From Pyrus communis (taxonomy: Eukaryota > Streptophyta > Magnoliopsida > Rosales > Rosaceae), in the NCBI RefSeq assembly GCF_963583255.1, contig NC_084805.1, positions 2,310,560-2,374,559 on the forward strand: 64,000 bases of DNA, written 5' to 3'. The notes below the pieces were generated by a model. The model had not been told where the DNA came from. It searched no databases and saw only the letters and a list, made by a program, of their open reading frames with translations. The translations under genes and the position numbers were made by a program. Below, one piece after another: positions 1 through 10,200 of this stretch (its first letter is position 1; the number at the start of each line of letters is the position of its first letter).

Positions 1-317
1 TAATTTTCACTACGGCTTTAATTATCTTTTGCTAAAGCTGAAATTGCACGGCAATAAACCCTATTTTTCAAAGCTTTTGACTAAACTAAAATATGATTTA
101 ACAACTTTGACTATAGTGATGGATGTGGAAATTTCGTTCCACTGGAATACTTGCTTTTACAGAGCAAATTTCGTTGATGACTTTTCACTCTTTTGCTTTT
201 TCTTCTTTAAATTAAAAGAGTGCTTTTGGATTTTCCTTTTCATTTTTAAATTAAAGGCGTTCCAACCATACCTATTGATATGAGAAAGGATAATGCTTGT
301 ATTATTTTGTAGAAACA
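1..317. other. AT-rich intergenic sequence
   Basis: No coding region, RNA gene or repeat can be supported here. Short open frames on both strands are low-complexity (Phe/Lys-rich) and lack any family resemblance. If the first peroxidase copy has its early exons, they would lie to the left of the window. Confidence 0.5.
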
Positions 318-658
318 TATTTGTTTCTTTATTTATGATTAATGTTTTTAATCGTACGAACAACATACATAAAATCGTTCATTCTTTTTATCATCAATAA
401 AAAATTATATTTATAATAATTAGTCATTTATATGGATAAAACAAATAAATAATTCATCATATAAATGTTTCTTTTTACCAAATTCGTCTGATTGTTAATG
501 CATATGAATGATTAACCGATTTTTAAATTGAATAACATTTTCTGGTATGCTCTTTATATGATCATAAAAAATATGAAATATTCAATTATGAATCTCGTAC
601 GGCAATGATAATTTCATTATAAATGAGGGTACAAGTGTGTATCCGGGAAACAAGCATG

Positions 659-709
659 AATTTGTGTGGTGCAGATGTTTTTGACATCGCAGAAGCGGAT
701 GCCTTCCCT
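659..709 (+). pseudogene. Possible remnant of a peroxidase exon (copy 1)
   Basis: The + frame reads NLCGADVFDIAEADAFP, which loosely resembles the class III peroxidase block C-A-D-[IL]-x-x-[IL]-A-A-R-D. That block lies just before the intron preceding the SGGP exon. The stretch is followed directly by GT, as a splice donor would be. The same frame is open and conserved in copy 2 at 3166-3216. The match is short and imperfect, so this is a suggestion only. Confidence 0.3.
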
Positions 710-1906
710 GTTGTCCTTATGGAACAAGCAACTGCATTCAATATTTTTAAAAGATTTACTATTTACACATCTCATTTTACTTCTTACACATTTTTTATGA
801 ATTTCTGTTATTTGATCTTCTTCAATTTATCCGATTTGACGGTTGAAAATTAAAAAAATATTAAAAAAATATGTGAGAAATAAAAAATGATGTCCAGATA
901 TCACACTTCTATTTTAAAATATCTTAGCACCATAGATCCCAGGGAACTATTACTCCACATGGTTCAATATAGTTGGATGTAAGTGGATAAATGATAATCA
1001 ATATCTGCATGGTAGCAATTTTCTGGACTTTTATACATCCCATCCCATAAGAGGTCTAAAAACTTAGATACAACGGATTCCATCACGGGTGTCTTGATCA
1101 AATTTGTATGTCATTGTTTTATGAAACGGAATTTGACGTTGGTGGTAAATTTGTTTCATATAAATTATTTTTCATAAGAGAAATAAGGATTTAATCATAG
1201 ACATAGTTATGTACGCTACTGTAACATTTTAAACTAATAATATGACGTTATTGATTTGTAATACCACAATAGTTTATACGCTTGTTTACCTCTAGATGAT
1301 AAATGTGATATCATTGCCTAGTTAGACTCCTTCCAAGTGTTACTTATCTTATGCTTTGATGTAAACATTTTAAGTGATTTAACTTCATCGATCTCATCTC
1401 ATGTGACATCTAAATGAACTAGTTAATTCATTTCCATATCCCTAGTCATATGACAATATATTGCATATTTTTCATTTTTATATTTTCCTCTAGCACATGA
1501 CTATCTGTTTTTTAATTGTTTCACCTAACAAGTAACTAACAAATCTTAGTAGCTTTAGTTAATTAATGTAGTTGTTGGAATGGTGTTACTTTTTCATAGT
1601 AATGTACGAGCCACTGAAGATGCCCACGATTGGGAACAAATGGAAATTGTTAAATCGTAAACAATGGCCAAGACTTTTATCTTTGGCGTGTACACTTATA
1701 ATTGTAGCACTAATTAAATCTCTAATATTCCGCCACTTAGAGCATTTCGATCCAATCCAATTGATGTTAAAGAAAATAGGACAATCGATTGAATTATCTA
1801 AGGGTTTTAAATGACAAGAATTTAATACTCTAGAGTACTAAAGCGTCACTCGTAACTTTTTGTTATATGAATAAGTGTTTGTTTGTTTTGAATATTGTTG
1901 TTGCAG

Positions 1907-2527
1907 TCAGGTGGCCCGGACTATGATGTGCCCTTGGGAAGAAAGGATGGACTAAACTTTGCCACACAAAATGCAACCCAAGCAAACCTTCCCCCACCAA
2001 CCAGTAACACAACCAAGCTTCTAACAGATCTTGCCAAGAAAAACTTAGATGCCACTGATGTTGTAGCCCTGTCTGGAGGTCACACCATTGGCCTCAGCCA
2101 TTGTTCCTCCTTCACCGGCAGGCTCTACCCGACGCAAGACGCTACCATGGACAAAACTTTTGCAACTGACCTCAAAACAGTTTGCCCTGCAAACAATACT
2201 AACGCTACCGTCCCGCTCGATATTCGTACCCCTGACATATTCGACAACAAGTACTATGTTGATCTCATGAACCGCCAAGGTTTATTCACGTCGGACCAAG
2301 ATTTGTACACCGATAAGAGGACCAAGGAAATTGTGAAAAGCTTTGCCGTTAACCAGACGTTGTTCTTTGAGCAGTTTGTCAAGTCCATGATCAAGATGGG
2401 GCAACTTAGCGTGTTGACTGGCTCCAAGGGTGAAATTCGTGCAGATTGCTCGGTCAGGAATTCGGATAATGCTAACTACTTGGCCTCTGTGGTGGAAGAT
2501 GACGAGGAGAGCTTGTCTGAGTTTTAA
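1907..2527 (+). pseudogene. Class III peroxidase, terminal exon (copy 1)
   Basis: This exon encodes the C-terminal two thirds of a secreted plant haem peroxidase (peroxidase 12-like), an enzyme class that oxidises phenolics with H2O2 in the apoplast or vacuole. It opens after a clean acceptor (ttgcag) with SGGPDYDVPLGRKDG. It carries the proximal haem-ligand motif DVVALSGGHTIG, then FDNKYYVDLMNRQGLFTSDQ, and ends with the usual MIKMGQLSVLTG..GEIRADCSVRN followed by an acidic tail. Family members are about 320-350 residues; only about 206 are present. No exon with the distal-His motif (HFHDC) is visible upstream in the window. The gene could start left of position 1, or this may be a 5'-truncated copy. 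The exon itself has no stop or frameshift. Family identity is firm; functional status is not. Confidence 0.8.
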
Positions 2528-3165
2528 GCAAGATATCTGTTAACTTGTTTATATTTGTGATGACAGTTTAATTATGTTCCAGAAACCTCCATCTAACGTT
2601 TTAGTGTGTTTTGTGTTAAAATGTGTGTAATAACGAGCTCTTTATGCACGAATTGAGTTTGAAGTTACTGAAAAATCAAAAAATTATTCAAGTTTATTTT
2701 TCTTATGAAGTACTTAGGGAAGTCTTGATTCGAATCAAGCGAAACTAAAGGCATTCGTTTGACCTGAGATGCTAAGGATCGAACACTCTTAGAATACTCT
2801 GTTAAGAGTTTATCTCGTATTTGTTTCTCCTCTATGATTAACATCTTTTAATCGTATGAACAATATAAATGAAATCATTCATTCTCCCTATCATTATTAA
2901 AAAATTATATTTATAAAAATTAGTCATTTATGTGCATGAAACAAATAGATAACTCATCATAAGGATATTAGTTGTTACAAAATCCGTCTACTAATTGATG
3001 CATATGAATGATTAATCGATCTTTAAATTAAATAATATTTTACTGATAGGATTTTTAGATAGTCATAAAAATGTAAAATATTCGATAATAAAGTTCGTAC
3101 GGCAGAGATAATAGCCTATTATTATAAATGAGGGTACAAGCATGTTTCCGGGAAACACAAGCAAG

Positions 3166-3216
3166 AATTTGTGTGGTGCAGATGTTTTTGACGTCGCAGA
3201 AGCGGATACCTTCCCT
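3166..3216 (+). pseudogene. Possible remnant of a peroxidase exon (copy 2)
   Basis: Counterpart of 659-709, reading NLCGADVFDVAEADTFP with two substitutions and no frame change, again followed by GT. Retention of the open frame in both copies is the main reason to list it. The resemblance to the pre-SGGP peroxidase exon is weak. Confidence 0.3.
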
Positions 3217-4136
3217 GTTGTCCTTATCGAACAACCAACTGTATTCAATATTTAAAGTACCTTACCATAGATCCAGGGAACTATTACTCCACACGGTTCA
3301 ATATTGTTGATTGTAAGTGGATAAATGATAATCAATATCTGCATGTTAGCAATTTTCTGGACATTTATACATCCCATGCAGAAAAACTTAATCACAGTCA
3401 TGTACATTAGTGTGACATATTGGTTTGTGATACCACAATAGTTTATACGCTTGTTGAACTCTAGATGATAAATGTGATATCATTGCCTAGTAGATTTCTT
3501 CCAAGTGTTACTTATCTTATGCTTTGATATAAACATTTTAAACGATTTACCTTCATGAATCTCATCTCGTGGGACATGTAAATGAACTAGTTAATTCATT
3601 TCCATATCCCTAATCCATGTGTTATAATTTAAATTAAAAAGTGTTCCCGTTTGTGGAGTTGGTAGAACCTTAAATTATATCACAACAATATAGAAATATA
3701 AGAGAATCAAGGCGCATATGATAATCTATTGCATATTTTTCGTTTTTATATTTTCCTCTAGCACATGTTATTGTTTTACTTAACAAGTAGTTCGTAGCTT
3801 TAATTAATGTAGTAGTTGGAATGGTGTTACTTTTTCATATTAATGTACGAACCACTGAAGATGCCCACGATTAGGAACAAGTAGAAATTGTTAAATCTTA
3901 AACAATGACCAAGGCTTTCTCTTTGGCGTGTACACGTAATTTTAGCACTAATTAAATCTCTAATATTCCGCCACTTGGAGCATTTCGATCCAATCCAATC
4001 GATGTCAAAGAAAATGGGACAATAGATTGAATTATCTAAGGGCTTTAAAGGACAAGAATTTAATACTTCAGAGTACTGAAACGTCACTCGTAACTTTTTG
4101 TTATATAAGTGTTTGTTTTGAATATTGTTGATGCAG

Positions 4137-4757
4137 TCAGGTGGCCCGGACTATCATGTGCCCTTGGGAAGAAAGGATGGACTAAACTTTGCCACACAAA
4201 ATGCAACCCTAGCAAACCTTCCTCCACCAACCAGTAACACAACCAAGCTTCTAACAGATATTGCCAAGAAAAACTTAGATGCCACTGATGTTGTAGCCCT
4301 GTCTGGAGGTCACACCATTGGCCTCAGCCATTGTTCCTCCTTCACCGGCAGGCTCTACCCGACGCAAGACGCTACCATGGACAAAACTTTTGCAAATGAC
4401 CTCAAAACAGTTTGCCCTGCAAACAATACTAACGCTACCGTCCCGCTAGATATCCGTACCCCTGACATATTCGACAACAAGTACTATGTTGATCTCATGA
4501 ACCGCCAAGGTTTATTCACGTCGGACCAAGATTTGTACACCGATAAGAGGACTAAGGAAATTGTGAAAAGCTTTGCCGGTAACCAGACGTTGTTCTTTGA
4601 GCAGTTTGTCAAGTCCATGATCAAGATGGGGCAACTTAGCGTGTTGACTGGCTCCAAGGGTGAAATTCGTGCAGATTGCTCGGTCAGGAATTTGGATAAT
4701 GCTAACTACTTGGCCTCTGTGGTGGAAGATGATGCGGAGAGCTTGTCTGAGTTTTAA
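4137..4757 (+). pseudogene. Class III peroxidase, terminal exon (copy 2)
   Basis: Second copy of the terminal exon, differing from copy 1 at about seven residues (for example PDYD to PDYH and FAVNQT to FAGNQT). The splice acceptor is atgcag. The proximal-His motif SGGHTIG, the FTSDQDLYTD loop and the NCS/DCS-type C-terminus are intact and the frame is open to the stop. Its upstream sequence is the 3' flank of copy 1, so the exons encoding the signal peptide and the distal-His motif are absent. As it stands this copy cannot make a complete peroxidase, unless its exon is spliced to exons of copy 1. I therefore call it a partial gene, despite an exon that looks conserved. Confidence 0.75.
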
Positions 4758-5047
4758 GCAATATATCTGTTAACTTGTTTATATTTGTGATGACAGTTTA
4801 ATTATGTTCCAGAAACCTCCATCTAACGTTTTAGTGTGTTTTGTGTTAAAATGTGTGTAAGAACGAGCTCTTTATGCACGAATTGAGTTTGAAGTTATTG
4901 AAAAATCAAAAAATTATTCAAGTTTATTTTTCTTATGAAGTACTTAGGGAAGTCTTGGTTCGAATCAAGGGAAACTAAAGGCATTCGTTTGACCTGAGAT
5001 GCTAAGGATCGAACACTTTTAGAATACTCTGTTAAGAGTTTATCTCG

Positions 5048-5718
5048 ATACATGTTTCCATCTAAGGTTTGGTCTCATAGTCATTGCGGGACTACAAGAC
5101 TTAATTAGTATTTAGGGATCGGATTAGACTAACACTGGTAGTCTCATGAGCAGTGTCGAATTGTATATTCAGAGGCTGAAGGGGTTCAAAGAGTCCAGAA
5201 CTCTATGTTGGCCTGAGGATCAAGCAATTGGCTGTCAGTTGGGTTGTAGTGTTCTTTTATGGATGAAATTCTGTGATGACTCGAGCCACTATAAGTCCAA
5301 GGGATCCCTGCACATACAGCATACGCAACAAAATCTTAAAACTCATCTCTGAGTCGAGTGCACAAGGGCGTGTGTAGAAGCTTTCTTGTCGTTTAAGCAA
5401 CCAAAGTTCTCGAGAATGACCACTCCAGGTACGTTACGCCTGCTCTATTAGTTATAATCATTTAGGTCTAACATAGTGAACAATACTTTAACTTCATCAA
5501 AACATATTTGGTTTCCACTTTTGAAGTTACTGAAAGAAATTCATACGTGAGAAGTGAGAAAGACGAGTTGAAATTTCAAAGACGTAGCCAAGTTAAGGAG
5601 TAGTTGCAAACAAGCAAATTTGAATTATTTGATACCAACTATTTATACGCCCATAGCACATGATTCATGGGCTGCCTATTATGCTGGTGAGTTAGTCCAG
5701 TCCATACAAATTATATTT
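5048..5718. other. Intergenic sequence between the duplication and the hAT element
   Basis: A 68-codon open frame at 5146-5352 has no recognisable family and no splice or promoter context. I see nothing else here that can be named. Confidence 0.4.
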
Positions 5719-5726
5719 ACTAAAAC
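5719..5726. repeat. 8-bp target-site duplication, left
   Basis: The string actaaaac immediately precedes the hAT terminus that begins cagtgattt. An identical copy lies at 12940-12947, directly after the other terminus. Eight base pairs is the duplication length typical of hAT elements. Confidence 0.8.
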
Positions 5727-5929
5727 CAGTGATTTAAATATCGATATTATCGGCGATATTATTTTCATACTTATTCACTTAATTATCGTCAATATATCGA
5801 TATTATCAGCGATATATTCTTTTTTTTAGAGGATGATATTTTCAGCAATTTAATGCATATATTTGGGCAATATATCGCGATATGAAACCCAAAAATACTT
5901 GAAAATGCTAAAAAATCTTAACTTGAGTA

Positions 5930-5985
5930 TAGAGGGATTCGAACCCCTCTCTTTGTCAACTAGGCCTTATCCAACTCGCTATAGA
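5930..5985 (-). repeat. tRNA-like relic (A-box/B-box pair)
   Basis: On the minus strand the stretch reads tagcgagttgg, then about 25 nt later ggggttcgaatccc. This resembles a Pol III A box one base short of canonical and a perfect B box (GGTTCGAATCC). No cloverleaf can be completed, so it is a tRNA- or SINE-derived fragment, not a tRNA gene. It lies in the 5' untranslated part of the hAT element. Confidence 0.4.
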
Positions 5986-6089
5986 TGTGTTTGTGATCAT
6001 ATATTCAGCCTGTAATATTTATATGGTTGTTAAGATGTCTGCAAAGCTCATTTTATTATTTAGGATAAATTTCTATATTTAAAGAACAC

Positions 6090-6150
6090 CAAGGGGATTC
6101 GAACCCTTCCCATTTTACTCCTTCAACACTTTGACCACCATTTCGCTTAT
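6090..6150 (-). repeat. Second tRNA-like relic
   Basis: About 150 bp from the first, also on the minus strand, a B box (gggttcgaatccc) is preceded by a weak A-box-like stretch (aagcgaaatggtgg). There is no closed acceptor stem. Probably the same kind of relic as 5930-5985. Confidence 0.35.
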
Positions 6151-7200
6151 GTTTTTGTGAAAATATGCTAAAATACTTATATATATGGTTTTGTTTTCAA
6201 TTCTTTTTGCAAGGAACATATTTGCACATGACAATGAATCTTTGACAATTTCTTTTCAAGTATCTACTTTTCAACTACTCACCAGTCACCACGTTCACTC
6301 ACCTAACTAATTAGTTGTAGTCATATTTCTATATATATGGTTAGGTAGTTCTATTTCTATATATACAAATAAAATCAAATGGTCCCTTGCCGTCCCTTAT
6401 TCTCAACATCTCTCCAAAACAAAACATAATGCTCATGTTATTCTCAACATCTATCAACCTTAATTCCCCCCCAAGTTAAAAAAAAAAATTGAACTATAGT
6501 AAGTTATTCTCATTCATTAATGTTATTTAATTTGCATGTTTGTTATTATCTATTCCAAATTTTTGGTGGTATTATATTTTAAATTGTGTCAATTAATTAC
6601 TTAGTCAATGGCATGTGGTTTTTAATTTTTCTATTTTTTATTTGGTCACTTACATGTGTGTTTATTGTCTCTTAATTCATTATTAAAGACTTTATATGTT
6701 TTCATCACATTTTGTTACATTTGTGTAATTATTATTTTATTGTTAGTCCACGCAAATTCTATTTGGCCTTTACACAAAGGGTTCCATATTTAAGGTAAGT
6801 TTACAAACTTATATTTATATTATTGTAATTTATATAACAACAAAAAAATTTGTGTGGACCCGTGCATGTGATCTAAGAACCAAATAATACTTGCATGTTA
6901 ATTTTTTGAAGTAATTAAGTAATGTTGTATAATTATTCCCTAGGGTAATTTTAATATGTTTAATGTTATTTATTATTTTATTATCAAATTGGATTATTAT
7001 TCATTAATATTAGGTTTTATTATTCCATATTATTTTTATAATTACTTAAATTCTTACAATCATTTTCTTTACTTCCTATTTAATTCTTCTGTAGAATAAC
7101 TTTATTATTTAGGTTCTCTTATATAACCGTCACAACTATATTTTTTGGCCAAAAAATAATTGCCTAATTTCCATGAAAAATAAATATAGGTACGTTTAAG

Positions 7201-10200
7201 ATGTCTAGTTGAGTTACTAAATGTGATCCAGCTTGGGAACACGGAGACCCAATACACAGAAACAAACATGGCACAATTTGCAAATATTGTGGTCGGGTAA
7301 TGAAGAGTGGCGGAGTGACAAGACTTAAGTACCATCTTAGTGGATTAGATCCAGGAAATAATGTCCAACGATGTGATAATGTCCCCCTAGAAGTAAAGGC
7401 ATTCATCACCACATTATTAAAAAATAAAAAACACCAGAAGGAAAAGAAAACACATGGAATGGAAAATATTCGAGCTGGGCTACGAGGAGAAGTCATTGGC
7501 CAAGCGGTTGACAATGATGATGATGACGATGAGGATGAATGTGATGATGACATGGGACCTGAATAACCACACAATTTCAAACAAGCATTACGTGCCTCCA
7601 AACAGTCAGCATGGGAAAGAGAACACCTTCATAAAATTCCTAATAGAGCACAAGGTTCCGGGACAAGTGATGGTGCACAAATGAGACGGGGAGCAAGTTT
7701 TAGAGAATCACAACCAACACCACCAATAGCCCCAAGTTTATATAAGTCATCCAAAGCACGTCAAAAGAGTGTTTGGAGTTATTTCACTGGAGGTAATGTG
7801 AATGAGGGAATGGGGCGTCTAATTAGCAAGTTCTTTATCTATGAAAATGTCCTTGCTGAGAAGGCATCATCACATCATTTAAAAAATATGGTATTGGGAT
7901 GTCAAAAAGCTGGTGTTAGAGTACAACCTCCCATTCCCTATGAGGTAAGAAACAAATATTTGGAAAATGGAGTATAAAGACATTGGCGAGTATGTTAACA
8001 AGTTAAGGTCAAAGTGGGAAACTAATGGTTGCACAATCATGTGTGACAGATGGACTGGCCCGACCAGATTGTCTATCATAAACTTCATGGTATACTCCAA
8101 GGGAAAGACAATTTTTTTGAAGTCCGTTGATGCTTCATACCATATAAAGAACTACAAGTATATTTACAAATTATTGAGGGATGTAATCATGGAGGTGGGA
8201 GAGCATAATGTTGTCTAAGTCGCGACCGACAACGGTTCTGCATTTGTCAAAGCTAGAAAAAAGTTAATGAAGCATCATAATGTGTTTTGGACATCATGTG
8301 CATCACATTGTATTGATCCCATGTTTGAGGCAATGGGGAAGAGAGAGAATATTGCTAATGTCATAAAAAGAGCTAGAACGATCACAAATTATATTTACAA
8401 TCACAGATGGTTGTTGGCAAAGATGCGTGAATTTTGCAAAGGAGAAATTATTCTTCCAGCTACCACTCGATTCGCCACCAACTATATTGCATTAGACAGC
8501 CTACTTAAGAAGAAAGCAGGGTTGAAACAACTATTCACTAGTGACGATTGGGCCAACCACAATTTCAACCGCTCAAATGCAGGTCGTATGGTGGAAAGTA
8601 TAGTGCTTGATCATGCTTTTTGGACTCAATCAGAACATGTGTGCCAAGTGTTTGAACCTCTTTACAAAGTTTTACAGATCGTTGACACATAAATGTATCC
8701 TACTATGGGGGCAATATATGAGTTGATGCGTGTAGTGAAGGAGGACTGGGAAAGAAAACATGGTGCAAGGTGGGTCATAAAGATAATTGATGACCGACGG
8801 TATAAAACATTATACCACGATTTGCATGCAGCAGGTATAAATTATGTCATAATTTGCAATTCATTTCTTTAGTTGCATAAGTATTATTTCTCTTATTAGA
8901 GTATGTGTTTCTTTGATTATCATATTATTTGAATCCTCGATACCAATACAGACCCGGTGTTGGAGATGATGGTACCCTTATACGTGCTGTACATAATGTA
9001 TACTTTAAATTAGACCCTGCATCACCAGTAGTTGGCCAATTTGGAAATGAGGTACACAATTACTTAAATTATAATAATTACATTGTTGGATTAAACTAAC
9101 ACGATTTATTGAATTCAGCTAACTTGGTTTAAATATGCAAGAAGAACTTTTGGAGAACCAACATCAGTTGCTGCTCGAACAAAAATGTCTCATCTCTTAG
9201 TGAGTGTAAACATATTTCACTATCAGTTTATAATAGAATTTGTTGGAGTTATTAGGCTTATCAACATTGTTTTTCATTATAGTTGAATGGTAGATCATGT
9301 ATGTGACACACCCCGACCGAGATCAGGGCATGCTGGCCGTCACGTGGAAGTGACGTAACCATGTGCACAGTGCGGAAGCTAATAAAATAATAATAAAAGT
9401 ATGAATAAATAAAAACCAGCTATACACAACGTAAGAACATACATGTGCAAGCGTAAGTGTGAAAACAAAGTTCAGAGCACGAAGACCTAATGTAGTCCGG
9501 GAGAAACAACGCTACAAAAACACACCCAAAGGTGGTCCTACATTGGTGATAATCTGTCAGATATGCCGGGAAAATCCTCTGGGGAGGCACCAAAAGTGCT
9601 AGCCAACTAGAACCTGGAGGGGCGCAAAACAGAAAGTGTGAGTGGGCAAAAACAAAGTTTTTCAAAAACCATTTCATAAACAAAGTTCTAACCCCTCGCC
9701 GTAAAACTTGTATACTTCTCAGAAAAATAGGATATATACATATATATAAATCATGCTCGGAAATATGCCATGTCAAAGGTCTCTAAATAGAATGCAAGTG
9801 CTCAGGAAATGTCAAATCAATGCCATGTAATTTGTCAGCTGGAGTCACATAACGTGACCTGTACGGCTGAATCTAGAGCTCAAATCTCCATCTCACTAAC
9901 TGTACCTGCACACGAGTCGGAACCACCTAACGTGGTCCGTATGACAGGACTGGGTGTATAATAAGTACGCTCAAGTGCTACGATCACGTGAAGGCTGGGC
10001 GAATAATCGCGAGTCACCTACGAGTCGAAACCACCTAAAGTGGTCTGTACGACAGGACTGTGCACCTAAATTGGATCCAAGATGAGCGTGTGGTGCAGGT
10101 GGTGAACATCACGTGAAGGACTGTGCCCAACTCTGGGCGGGAGCACTAACACCGGGGGTGCAGGTTATGAGCTCTCTATGCATCTCAAATCACTACTGAA

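Larger units (their letters stand above)
318..2817. repeat. Tandem duplication, copy 1 (peroxidase unit)
   Basis: This 2.5-kb unit is repeated head to tail by 2818-5047. Matching landmarks are the opening stretch (318 and 2818), a 51-bp coding-like block (659 and 3166), the terminal peroxidase exon (1907 and 4137) and the 3' flank, which stays alignable up to 2817 and 5047. Copy 1 holds about 100 bp near 1080-1190 that copy 2 lacks, while copy 2 has an extra stretch near 3617-3720. The exon regions are nearly identical and the flanks more diverged. Confidence 0.85.
2818..5047. repeat. Tandem duplication, copy 2 (peroxidase unit)
   Basis: Second copy of the unit at 318-2817, in direct orientation and abutting it. 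The shared 3' boundary is the short string tatctcg at 2811-2817 and 5041-5047, after which the two copies continue into unrelated sequence. It is about 270 bp shorter than copy 1 because of indels in the intron-like part. Confidence 0.85.

Noticed and set aside
5930..6150. Functional tRNA genes
   Set aside because: Only A/B-box-like pairs are present; no acceptor stem or anticodon arm can be formed.
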